This document shows positions 44,487 to 51,912 of a stretch of 56,477 bases of DNA, in pieces (position 1 is the stretch's first letter; every line of letters starts with the position of its first letter). The DNA is from an uncultured bacterium (GTDB lineage Bacteria > Planctomycetota > UBA1135 > GCA-002686595), in contig CALLKX010000046.1 in the NCBI GenBank assembly GCA_938083085.1, positions 1 to 56,477 of the forward strand, given 5' to 3'. A program made the translations under genes and the position numbers. Below the pieces are notes generated by a model that did no database searches, was not told where the DNA came from, and was given only the letters and a program-made list of their open reading frames with translations.

Positions 44487-44504
44487 GCGGCCCCATGGGG
44501 CCGC
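44487..44504. promoter_or_regulatory. 18-bp perfect palindrome just upstream of the GKS-repeat gene start
   Basis: GCGGCCCCATGGGGCCGC, 9-bp arms with no spacer. It lies 9 nt before ATG 44514, where the ribosome binds, so it could be an operator or an mRNA hairpin that hides the start. Inference only. Confidence 0.4.
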
Positions 44505-44513
44505 CACCGATCC

Positions 44514-45353
44514 ATGCTCCGATCCCTGCTCACCTGGTTCACCATCGTCGCGATCACACTCGCGGTTCCTCTCTTCCTGGGCCCCAACGCCAGCGCCAAG
44601 TCGGCCACCTCATCCGTGCTGGTCTCGGACGACGACGACAGCGGAGGCTCCGGTAAGAGCGGGAAGTCGGGCAAGAGCGGCAAGTCCGGCAAGTCCGGCA
44701 AGTCCGGCAAGTCCGGCAAGTCAGGCAAGTCAGGCAAGTCCGGCAAGTCCGGCAAGTCCGGGAAGTCCGGGAAGTCAGGGAAGTCGGGCAAGAGCGGCAA
44801 GTCGGGGAAATCGGGCAAGTCCAACAAGTCGGACGACGACGACAGCGGCGGTTGCGGAAGCCACTGTGACCCGACGACGCCTTTCTGCTTCGCGGACTCG
44901 AATGATTGCCCTTGCGGCAACGATGACCCCAACGGCGGGTGTGCCAATGGCTCCGGTCAGGGCGCCTTCATCACGGGTTCCGGGAGCACGAGCGTCGCTG
45001 AGGACGACTTGATCCTCACCGTCTTCAGCCTGCCCACGGGCACGTTCGGCCAGTTCCTCATGGCGAGGAGCACGACGCGCCTTCCCCTGTCCAACAGTGG
45101 CGGCCTGCTCTGCGTCGCGCCGCCCTCGGGCGAGAAGATCTTTCGCATGATGCCCGGCTCGGTCAGCAACATGGGGACGTTCGAAGAGGGGCCCGGGATC
45201 GTGGCCTTCTCGAAGGCCTTCAACATGCCGCCCATCGGACAGATCTACGCCGGCGACACCTGGTACTTCCAGTTCTGGTTCCGCGACATGGGGGGGCCTT
45301 GCCAGGAACTCTCGGGATCGTCGAACGCCGTCGGCGTCACCTTCACGCCCTGA
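44514..45353 (+). CDS. Secreted repeat protein: Asp4 motif, long (Gly-Lys-Ser)n tract, shared C-terminal domain
   Basis: A 279-residue exported protein. The signal peptide is residues ~1-28 (LLTWFTIVAITLAVPLFLGPNASA). A linker VSDDDDSGGS follows, then about 19 uninterrupted Gly-Lys-Ser triplets plus one Asn-Lys-Ser (codons 44652-44831). A second DDDDSGGCGSHC follows, then a Cys-rich segment (CDPTTPFCF, CPCGNDDPNGGC) and a C-terminal beta domain with LPTGTFGQFLMARSTT, LLCVAPP and GDTWYFQFWFRD. The Lys-rich tract between two Asp4 motifs makes a highly charged flexible spacer. Serine codons vary (AGC, TCC, TCG, TCA), so selection on the peptide rather than pure slippage is likely. Paralogue of the next gene. 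Function unknown; surface adhesion, matrix or sorting is a guess. Confidence 0.85.
   Translation: MLRSLLTWFTIVAITLAVPLFLGPNASAKSATSSVLVSDDDDSGGSGKSGKSGKSGKSGKSGKSGKSGKSGKSGKSGKSGKSGKSGKSGKSGKSGKSGKSGKSNKSDDDDSGGCGSHCDPTTPFCFADSNDCPCGNDDPNGGCANGSGQGAFITGSGSTSVAEDDLILTVFSLPTGTFGQFLMARSTTRLPLSNSGGLLCVAPPSGEKIFRMMPGSVSNMGTFEEGPGIVAFSKAFNMPPIGQIYAGDTWYFQFWFRDMGGPCQELSGSSNAVGVTFTP
44652..44831 (+). repeat. 9-bp tandem repeat coding for (Gly-Lys-Ser)n
   Basis: Twenty consecutive 9-bp units, consensus GGCAAGTCC, the last one AACAAGTCG. Variation is almost all in wobble positions. The antisense strand reads as an open Leu-Pro-Asp repeat, which is a shadow. Confidence 0.93.
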
Positions 45354-45898
45354 GCGGCTGACGCACGCAGACGACCCATCCGCAGCGCGATGACATCGGG
45401 CCGCCCGCTTCCTTATGGGAACGGGCGGCCCGATGTGTTGCTCCGGACTTCGAACGCGGCGGGCACCAACGAGGCACCCTGCGCCCCGTCCCGCCTGGCC
45501 AGCCCAGCGGCTTGGTGAAGTTGGAGCCGCTCCGATCGCCATCGGTCGGTCGCGCCCGTCCACCTGAGTCCCCGCGGCGGCACGGCGCCACTGTCAAAGC
45601 CGCTCCCCCCTGGCAGATCGCACCAAGGCGAACGGCTTAAGCGTTTACCCGTATGAAGCGCGACGGCGACCGCTCGCATTCCCGTACTCGAACGCCATGG
45701 TCCGGCCGGCTCCCGAACCGGGAACATCTGCAAACCTGCCCTTGCCAGCCTGGATACCCACTCAGAATTGCAGCATCGCACTTCGGTAGGCGGGTACGTT
45801 CTGACGCAGGCCCCGACCGGTGGTCGTCGTCGTCCCGACGGGCGCCGCCGGCCGATATCTCGCTTCCTCGATCCAGGGCGCTCCAGCCCTGTAATCCA
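45354..45898. other. Intergenic region between the two paralogues
   Basis: 545 bases. The first part holds a strong terminator hairpin (45393-45436). The centre, about 45630-45660 (GGCTTAAGCGTTTACCC), is less GC-rich than its surroundings and is the likeliest promoter area. I see no RNA gene; an in-frame upstream extension of the second paralogue runs through here but has no signal peptide or conserved sequence and is not called. Confidence 0.6.
45393..45436 (+). terminator. Strong terminator hairpin after the first paralogue
   Basis: Perfect 15-bp stem ACATCGGGCCGCCCG (45393-45407) with CGGGCGGCCCGATGT (45422-45436), extended inside by TTCC/GGAA. It starts 40 nt after the stop and is followed by GTTGCTCC, with no real T-run. 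Confidence 0.75.
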
Positions 45899-46714
45899 AT
45901 GATCCGCTCCATCTTCACCTGGTTAGCCGTTCTCACGGTTTCGCTGTGTGTCCCCCTCTTCCTCGGCCCCGACGCCAGCGCAACGCCGGTGGCTCCCTGG
46001 ATGCTCGTCTCTGACGACGACGACAGCGGTGGCTCTGGCTCGTCCGGCAAGTCCGGTGGCTCAGGCGCGTCGGACGACGACGACAGTGGCGGCTCCGGGA
46101 GCTCCGGCAAGTCCGGTGGTTCTGGCGCGTCGGACGACGACGACAGCGGCGGCTCCGGGGGCTCCGGCAAGTCCGGTGGCTCCGGCGGCTCAGACGACGA
46201 TGACAGCGGCGGCTGCGGCAGTCACTGTGATCCGACCACGCCCCACTGCTTCGCGGACCAGGGCGACTGCCCCTGCGGCAACGAGGACCCCAACGGCGGG
46301 TGCGCCAACGGCTCCGGTCTGGGTGCCTTCATCACCGGTGAGGGGTCGGACAGCGTCCTGAACGACGACCTCGTCCTCACGGTCTCCGACCTGCCCCCGA
46401 ACACCTTCGGGCAGTTCCTGATGGCGCGGGCCACGACCCGACTTCCCCTCTCCAACAGCGGTGGGCTTCTCTGTGTTGCTCCCCCGGCCAACGAGAAGAT
46501 CTTCCGCATGATGCCCGGCGCTGTCAGCAGCACGGGGACCTTCACGGAAGGCCCCGGCATCGTCGCCTTCGCGAAGGCCTTCAACGAGCTCCCCATCGGC
46601 GAGATCGATCCCGGCGAGACCTGGTACTTCCAGTTCTGGTTCCGCGACATGGGCGGCCCCTGCGAGGAGCTCTCCGGCACCTCGAACGCCGTCGGCGTGA
46701 CCTTCACCCCCTGA
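45899..46714 (+). CDS. Secreted repeat protein: Asp4-SGG/SGKSGG repeats, shared C-terminal domain (paralogue of preceding gene)
   Basis: A 271-residue exported protein. The signal peptide IFTWLAVLTVSLCVPLFLGPDASA closely matches that of the preceding gene. Three ~20-residue repeats follow, each DDDDSGGSG(S/G)SGKSGG with SGAS or SGGS, and then DDDDSGGCGSHCDPTTPHCF. The rest (~150 residues) is very similar to the upstream paralogue, ending in GETWYFQFWFRDMGGPC and NAVGVTFTP. The two copies differ mainly in the repeat: this one spreads Asp4 and single GKS groups evenly, while the other has one long GKS block. ATG 45899 begins the signal peptide directly. A tandem duplication followed by repeat divergence is the simplest reading. 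Confidence 0.85.
   Translation: MIRSIFTWLAVLTVSLCVPLFLGPDASATPVAPWMLVSDDDDSGGSGSSGKSGGSGASDDDDSGGSGSSGKSGGSGASDDDDSGGSGGSGKSGGSGGSDDDDSGGCGSHCDPTTPHCFADQGDCPCGNEDPNGGCANGSGLGAFITGEGSDSVLNDDLVLTVSDLPPNTFGQFLMARATTRLPLSNSGGLLCVAPPANEKIFRMMPGAVSSTGTFTEGPGIVAFAKAFNELPIGEIDPGETWYFQFWFRDMGGPCEELSGTSNAVGVTFTP
46017..46206 (+). repeat. 60-bp tandem repeats coding for Asp4-SGG-SGKSGG units
   Basis: Three near-identical 60-bp units, each starting GACGACGACGACAGC (Asp4-Ser), plus a fourth Asp4 start leading into the Cys-rich region. High nucleotide identity implies recent expansion or ongoing homogenisation. Confidence 0.85.
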
Positions 46715-46760
46715 GCGATCGCTGCTCCCCGCGCCCAGCGAAGTTGGGCGCGACTGAAGC

Positions 46761-46794
46761 GGGCCGCCGGCCTCCAGAGTGGAGGCGGCGGCCC
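46761..46794 (+). terminator. Terminator hairpin after the second paralogue
   Basis: GGGCCGCC-GG-CCTCC (46761-46775) pairs with GGAGG-C-GGCGGCCC (46781-46794) around AGAGT, followed by GTCTTCATT. A smaller perfect hairpin, GCGCCCA/TGGGCGC at 46731-46737 with 46745-46751, precedes it. Confidence 0.7.
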
Positions 46795-46882
46795 GTCTTC
46801 ATTGGCTGCGCCACGGCACACACCCGGAAATCGTCGCGGGTGGGCCCCTTGAGCGGCCCCTGACGGGGGCTCCGCCGCGGGC

Positions 46883-48463
46883 TCAATCCCGGGGCAGCGG
46901 GTTCGCGAGCTGGGTGATCCACTCGTTGTGCGACATGTAGAGCATGTCGACCTCCGCGAGATTCGCCTCGGGGTCGATCATCACCTGAGGCCGTCGCCCG
47001 TTGAGGCGCACCCTCGAGCGCACGTAGACCTCCGCGCCGGGCCAGCCCCCCTCCACCGCTTCACGCGCCAGGTGCTGGGCGTACTGGCGGATCATGTAGG
47101 GCCTCGTGGACATCTTTCGGAGCTGCCAGTCTTCGAGCCGGGTCCCCGGGTCGATCGTCCGCAGCGCGCCGCTCTCCGGGTTCTTGACGAAGTAGGTGAG
47201 CTGCCCATCCTTGCCACGGAGCTTCATATGCCAGGAGAACCGGTGGCCCTCCTCGGTCCAGTGGACCACGCCAGGGATGAGGTAGTGACGCAGCGGGATA
47301 GCCACCTGAATCGTCATCCAAAGGAGCACCGCGGCCGTGGCCACCCGGGCGCCGCGTGAGCGCGTCGCCTCTTGCAACGCCGGCCCGCCGACGTCGCGGG
47401 CGTCATGCATCGCCGGGAACAAGCTCCACGCGATCACCATCCCGGCGAGCGCCCCGACGCTCGACGGGACGAAGGTCCACTCCCCCCGGAAGGCCGCGGC
47501 CATGACCGCCCCAAGGGCCGCTCCGAGGAAGGCCGCGATGCTCCGACCGGAGAGCTTCTTCAGGTCGCCAACGAGCCGCCGCGGCCAGTCGGGCGGGAGG
47601 AAGATCGTCGTGGCCGCCGTCATCGTCCAGGGGAAGATCCCGATGTTGAAGAGGCGGGTGTTGGTGAAGTGGAAGGCGACCAGCACCACGAACATCGCCA
47701 GCCGGGTCCGGCGCCAGAGCAGGAGCGGTACCGCCAGGAGGTCGATCAGGAGCCCCGAGTAGCTGAAGAAGTAGGCCGTGAAGGGGTGGTGGAACGTCTG
47801 GCCGATGATCGGGAAGTCGTCCCGCGATGCGAGCCAGTAGCGCATCGGCGAGCCGTGGAGCCAGTCACTGTTGAGCTTCGCGAGCCCGCCGAAGAAGTAC
47901 GGGACCCCCACCTGGAAGCGCAGCAGCCAGAGGGCCCAGGCGGGCGCGGTCTCACTGCGAATGGACGAGTCGAAGCGCGCGTCCACCGAGAGGCTCCGGT
48001 GAGCGGGGACGACCGCCAAGAGGGACGTCAGGAGGCAGACCAGGTAGAAGTGATTCAGGTACCGCGCCTCCTCGAGGAGGAAGACGTACGTGAACGCCAG
48101 GCACAGCAGCGCCGCGCTCAGCCGATACATCAGCCCGATCATGACGCAGAACGCCATCGCCCCCAGGAAGATGAAGTGGTAGTACATCCCAAAGCCTGGC
48201 CAGGGCTTCACCCACTCGAAGAGGGGGTAGGGGAAGTTGTACGTGGGCTCGACGAAGTAGCGCTGGACCCACCCGAACCCGTAGTAGCGGGTCACCTCCC
48301 ACACCATGATCGCGCCGAAGGCGATGCGGAAGAACACCAGGCTGCTGATGTCCACGCGCCGATGGAGGCCGCGGTGAACGCGGCTCATGAGGCTGTCCTC
48401 AGCTCCCGTGGAGCCTGCGGTCAAGGTCGAACCGGGATGATCGTGGCCGTCGTTGCTGGACAT
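46883..48463 (-). CDS. HTTM-domain membrane protein (vitamin K-dependent gamma-carboxylase-like)
   Basis: A 526-residue protein from ATG 48463 (MSSNDGHDH). An N-terminal HTTM membrane domain with several helices carries the hallmarks LEEARYLNHFYLVCLL, VVPAHRSLSVDA and VGVPYFFGGLAKLNSDWLHG (the FGGxxKxxxDW motif corresponds to the VKGC active-site-lysine region) and AFHFTNTRLFNIGIFPW. Further helices and a soluble C-terminal part (~400-526) with FSWHMKLRGKDGQLTYFV follow. In animals the homologue carboxylates Glu using reduced vitamin K. Bacterial members mostly lack known substrates; a quinol-dependent reaction is plausible but unproven. It is convergent with the repeat-protein pair. Confidence 0.88.
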   Translation of the reverse strand: MSSNDGHDHPGSTLTAGSTGAEDSLMSRVHRGLHRRVDISSLVFFRIAFGAIMVWEVTRYYGFGWVQRYFVEPTYNFPYPLFEWVKPWPGFGMYYHFIFLGAMAFCVMIGLMYRLSAALLCLAFTYVFLLEEARYLNHFYLVCLLTSLLAVVPAHRSLSVDARFDSSIRSETAPAWALWLLRFQVGVPYFFGGLAKLNSDWLHGSPMRYWLASRDDFPIIGQTFHHPFTAYFFSYSGLLIDLLAVPLLLWRRTRLAMFVVLVAFHFTNTRLFNIGIFPWTMTAATTIFLPPDWPRRLVGDLKKLSGRSIAAFLGAALGAVMAAAFRGEWTFVPSSVGALAGMVIAWSLFPAMHDARDVGGPALQEATRSRGARVATAAVLLWMTIQVAIPLRHYLIPGVVHWTEEGHRFSWHMKLRGKDGQLTYFVKNPESGALRTIDPGTRLEDWQLRKMSTRPYMIRQYAQHLAREAVEGGWPGAEVYVRSRVRLNGRRPQVMIDPEANLAEVDMLYMSHNEWITQLANPLPRD

Positions 48464-48625
48464 GCGGGGACCTCGCCAGGGGCCAGGCTTGGATCGAGAG
48501 GTATCTCGGGGACGGTAGCACCGGCCGGGTCGACGAAGAAGCGAGCCCGACGATCCTCCTCCGGCCTCTCCTGGCCGAGGGTTCATCGGCGCGCACGATC
48601 GGGAGCATTAGTCTTACGGTCGAAC

Positions 48626-48645
48626 CCTGGGTTTGAGCACCCAGG
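48626..48645. promoter_or_regulatory. Palindromic candidate operator upstream of marR
   Basis: CCTGGGT-TTGAGC-ACCCAGG: perfect 7-bp arms, 6-nt spacer, 20 bp overall. It is 30 nt upstream of the MarR ATG, in the 212-nt region divergent to the HTTM gene. Size and position suit autoregulation by a MarR dimer. Inference. Confidence 0.5.
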
Positions 48646-48675
48646 AGTCGCCGCCAATACCGAGACTTATCGGTC

Positions 48676-49158
48676 ATGACTGCTTTCCGCTTCGGAGCCC
48701 ACGAAGGACTGCCCTTCCCGCACGTGACGGGCTACTGGGTCAACCGACTCGGCGCTGCCTTCCGGACCGAGGTCGACCGGGAGCTGAGGGGTTTTGATCT
48801 GACCCGGCGGCAGGTCGGGATGCTGCACTTCATCGCCCGATCGGACCGACCCACCGCCTCGGAACTCACGCGCCAGATGGGCGTGGACAGCACAGCCGTA
48901 ACGCGGATGGTCGACCGACTCAGCGACAAGGGGCTGGTGACCCGGGCGCCGGATCCGGAGGATCGCCGCCGCCACCTGCTCGCGCTCACTCCCGAGGCCC
49001 GGGCGCTCCTGCCCCGCCTCTCCAAGAGGGCCCGCAAGGTCGAGGGGCTCCTCGAGAATGGGATCTCCGGCGAGCGCCTGGCGGTCTTCCACGAGGTGCT
49101 GATGAACATGCTGGAGAACGTGGATGCGGATCACTTCGCGGTGGACATCGATGAGTAG
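48676..49158 (+). CDS. MarR-family transcriptional regulator of the efflux operon
   Basis: A 160-residue winged-helix repressor. The dimer helix (YWVNRLGAAFRTEVDRELRG) is followed by the DNA-binding helices RPTASELTRQMGVDSTAVTRMVDRL (two parts, ~57-80), the wing DPEDRRRHLLALT (with the typical DxRxR), and the C-terminal dimer helix. It is the first gene of the RND operon; its stop overlaps the start of the TolC-like gene by 8 nt. MarR proteins usually repress their own efflux operon until a small ligand binds; a palindrome upstream fits such control. No clear Shine-Dalgarno sequence. Confidence 0.92.
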   Translation: MTAFRFGAHEGLPFPHVTGYWVNRLGAAFRTEVDRELRGFDLTRRQVGMLHFIARSDRPTASELTRQMGVDSTAVTRMVDRLSDKGLVTRAPDPEDRRRHLLALTPEARALLPRLSKRARKVEGLLENGISGERLAVFHEVLMNMLENVDADHFAVDIDE

Positions 49159-50674
49159 CCCGTGCTCCCCCGCCCAGGCCTTCCCCCGGCTGGGCGCCCC
49201 CATCCAGGCCCTGCATGGTCTCGCCCTCGCAGGTCTCTGCCTCACGCTGACCGCTGGCTGCCGCTCCACGCCCGAGCCCGCCGCCGAGACGGTCGAGATC
49301 GAGCTCCCCGAGACCTTCAGCGCGCTGACCGGCGAGGACGTTGAGATCGGCGCAGAGCCCTGGTGGACGACCTTCGGAAACGAGAGTCTCGACCGGGCCG
49401 TGGACGGCGTGCTCGGCGGCAACTTCGAGCTCCGCCAGGCCTGGTCGCGCCTGCGCCAGAGCGAGGCCAGCGCGCGCGCCGCGGGCGCGCCGCGGATCCC
49501 CTCCCTCGACGCCACCGGGTCAGCCCGCTACCAGGAGATCGACCAGAACGGCAGCGGCGGCTTCAACATCCCGATCCGGACCGGAGAGACCTACTCCCTG
49601 GGGCTCTCGCTGGGCTACGAGGTCGACCTGTTCGGCCGCATCGACAGCACCCTGAAGGCCGCGCGCCTGGAGGAGGCGGCCACCGCCGCCGACGTCCGCG
49701 CCACGGGGCTCGCCCTCAGCGGACGCGCCGTGGACGCCTGGCTCACCATCGTGGAGCGCAACGCGCTCACAGACCTGGTGGACGAGCAGGTCCTTGCCGG
49801 GGAGCAGCTCCTCGAGCTCACCGAGGCCCGCTTCGCGACCTCGGGCACAGGGTCCGCCCTCGACGTCCTCCAGCAGCGCCGCCAGCTGGAGGGCACCCGC
49901 GCGGAGCTGCCCCTGCTCGCAGGCGAAGTCGAGCGTGCGCGCTATCAGCTCGCGGTGCTCACGGGCGAGGCCCCCGGGCAGCAGGCCGCGGACGCTCCCA
50001 GGGCGCTCCCTGAGCTCCCGCCGCTCCCGATCCTCGACGTCCCCTCGGCCCTGCTCACCCGCAGGCCAGACGTCATCGCCGCCGGGCTCCGCGTCGAGAG
50101 CGCAGACGCGAACGTCGCGGCCGCCATCGCCGCGCGCTACCCCCGCCTCGACCTCTCGGCGGCCTACAACCTCGACGCCAACGAGCTGGCCGATATCTTC
50201 GACCGGACGATCTCGTCGATCGCCGCCAACGTGGTCGGTCCTATCATCGACGGCGGCGCCCGCCGCGCCGAGGTGGACCGCCAGCGCGCCACGCTCGAGG
50301 GCGCGATCGACTCGTTCAACCAGTCGATCCTCGCCGCCCTCCAGGAGGTCGAGGACGCCCTCTCCCTGGAGCGCCGCGGCCTGCAGCGCATCGCGGTCCT
50401 CGCGCTCCAGGAGACCCTGGCCGCCCAGGAGCTGATCCAGGCCAGGCTGCGCTACGCAGGCGGCGTCGAGAGCTACCTCGAGGTGCTCGCCGCGGTCCAG
50501 ACCGAGCAGGCGCTCCAGCGCCTCCTGATCTCAGAGCGGGCGGGCATCCTCCGAGCCCGCGCGCAGCTGCTGCGCGCCCTCGGGGGATCCTGGACCGAAG
50601 AGCTCCAGGACCCCATGGCCGCTGCCGCGCCGCCCGAGACGCCCCAAGCCGCCTCCACCCTCGGCCCCCGCTGA
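49151..50674 (+). CDS. TolC/NodT-family outer-membrane efflux lipoprotein
   Basis: A 507-residue channel for the second RND pump. The signal ends LTLTAGC (Cys near residue 37), then EPWWTTFGNESLDRAVDGVL, typical of NodT-type factors. Two outer-membrane-efflux repeats follow (~60-270, with YSLGLSLGYEVDLFGRI; and ~290-480, with SALLTRRPDVIAAGLRVESADA and VGPIIDGGARRAEVDRQRATLEGA in parts). ATG 49151 overlaps the marR stop, so it is coupled to it; the open frame starts earlier but without a signal peptide. Unlike the TolC-like protein at 28314 it has only a short Ala/Pro tail. Confidence 0.92.
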   Translation: MSSPCSPAQAFPRLGAPIQALHGLALAGLCLTLTAGCRSTPEPAAETVEIELPETFSALTGEDVEIGAEPWWTTFGNESLDRAVDGVLGGNFELRQAWSRLRQSEASARAAGAPRIPSLDATGSARYQEIDQNGSGGFNIPIRTGETYSLGLSLGYEVDLFGRIDSTLKAARLEEAATAADVRATGLALSGRAVDAWLTIVERNALTDLVDEQVLAGEQLLELTEARFATSGTGSALDVLQQRRQLEGTRAELPLLAGEVERARYQLAVLTGEAPGQQAADAPRALPELPPLPILDVPSALLTRRPDVIAAGLRVESADANVAAAIAARYPRLDLSAAYNLDANELADIFDRTISSIAANVVGPIIDGGARRAEVDRQRATLEGAIDSFNQSILAALQEVEDALSLERRGLQRIAVLALQETLAAQELIQARLRYAGGVESYLEVLAAVQTEQALQRLLISERAGILRARAQLLRALGGSWTEELQDPMAAAAPPETPQAASTLGPR

Positions 50675-50697
50675 GCCCCCGCCCCGCACCTCACCCC

Positions 50698-51912
50698 ATG
50701 GCTTCTCCCATCAAGGTTGTCGGCGTCCTGCTCCGCTGGACCGCGCCCATCATCGTCATCGCCGGCGGCGCGCTCGTCGCCCGCCAGCTGATCGCCCAGC
50801 GCCAAGCCCCCCCCAAGATCGAACCGCCGCCGCGCGTGCTCCCGGTGGACGTCATCACCGTCGACCAGCGGGACAACCCGGCCAGCCTCCAGGTGTTCGG
50901 CAGCGTGCGCCCCCTGCGCACCCTCGTCCTCCGTCCCACCGTCGGTGGCCCGATCCAGGAGATCCACCCCGAGCTCCTCGAGGGCGGCCTCATCGGCGAG
51001 GGCGAGACGATCCTGCGCGTGGACCGTCGCGACTACCTGCTGGCCCTGGACGTGGCCCGCTCCAACCTCGTCGCCGCCCAGGCCGACCTGGACATCGAGC
51101 TCGGGAGCGCAGCGGTCGCCGCACGCGAGTGGAAGCTCCTGGAGGGTTCGATCGAGGTGACGGATGCCGGCCGCAAGCTCGCGCTCCGCGAGCCCTACCT
51201 CGCCCGGCGGCGATCAGAGGTGGAGAGCGCGCGGACCCGGGTGGCCCAGGCCGAGCTCGACCTGGAGCGCACGGAGATCAAGGCGCCCTTCAACGCGCTC
51301 GTCCTGAGCGAGACCGCCGAGGTCGGCGGTCAAGCCGTGGTCGGGGCAGAGCTCGCCCGGATGGTCGATCGCTCGCGCTTCGCCGTGGAGGTCAGCGTCC
51401 CCGCAGAGCGGCTCGCGCTCCTCCAGCGCGAGGGCGCGACCGCGCGGATCCTGCTGCCGAATGGGGAGCGAGAGGGAACCCTGGAGCGGGTCCTGGGCGA
51501 GGTGGACGCCGAGGGGCGCATGGCGCGGCTCCAGGTCACGATCAACGACCCGCTCGGCTCCACGGCCCCCGGGGGCACCCCGCAGCAGCACGCTCCCGCC
51601 GTGCTCCTCGGCGCCTACGCCGAGGTGCTCCTCCCCTGCCGGCCCATCGAAGGCTCCATCTCCGTTCCCCGCGCCGCGCTGCGCGAGGGCGACTCGGTCT
51701 GGGTGGCTGATGCGAACGACGAGCTGCAGATTCGCCAGGTGGACGTGGTCATGCGCCGCCCCGACGACGTGCTGGTCGTCGCGGGACTCAAGGCCGGCGA
51801 GCGGGTCATCACGAGCGCCGTCGCGGTCCCGCTCCCCGGACTCAAGCTCGCGCCGCGGACGAAAGGCGCCGGGCGCGTGAGCTCCGGCTCACGCCAGGAG
51901 GCGGGCCGATGA
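50698..51912 (+). CDS. RND efflux periplasmic adaptor (membrane fusion protein)
   Basis: A 404-residue adaptor. The N-terminal membrane anchor is ~9-27 (VLLRWTAPIIVIAGGALVA). The rest is a barrel-sandwich hybrid with a helical hairpin (ARSNLVAAQADLDIELGSAA, VESARTRVAQAELDLERTEI), a second lipoyl half (KAPFNALVLSETAEVGGQAVV), a beta-barrel and a membrane-proximal end (RVITSAVAVPLPGLKL). It starts 23 nt after the TolC-like gene and overlaps the permease gene by 4 nt (ATGA). Confidence 0.92.
   Translation: MASPIKVVGVLLRWTAPIIVIAGGALVARQLIAQRQAPPKIEPPPRVLPVDVITVDQRDNPASLQVFGSVRPLRTLVLRPTVGGPIQEIHPELLEGGLIGEGETILRVDRRDYLLALDVARSNLVAAQADLDIELGSAAVAAREWKLLEGSIEVTDAGRKLALREPYLARRRSEVESARTRVAQAELDLERTEIKAPFNALVLSETAEVGGQAVVGAELARMVDRSRFAVEVSVPAERLALLQREGATARILLPNGEREGTLERVLGEVDAEGRMARLQVTINDPLGSTAPGGTPQQHAPAVLLGAYAEVLLPCRPIEGSISVPRAALREGDSVWVADANDELQIRQVDVVMRRPDDVLVVAGLKAGERVITSAVAVPLPGLKLAPRTKGAGRVSSGSRQEAGR

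Larger units (their letters stand above)
44194..44513. other. Intergenic region before the first GKS-repeat gene
   Basis: 320 bases. It holds an 18-bp tandem repeat CGCGACTCCTGCAGCTCT (44351-44368, 44369-44386, plus CGCGAC), and a perfect 18-bp palindrome at 44487-44504 ending 9 nt before the ATG. No clear Shine-Dalgarno sequence or promoter is visible. No ORF of convincing composition. Confidence 0.6.

Noticed and set aside
44652..44831. CRISPR or other array of short repeats
   Set aside because: Units are 9 bp, contiguous, in frame and without spacers; it is coding repeat.
44435..44947. Minus-strand ORF with collagen-like Leu-Pro-Asp repeats
   Set aside because: It is the antisense of the Gly-Lys-Ser repeat; the plus-strand protein has a signal peptide and a conserved domain with a paralogue.
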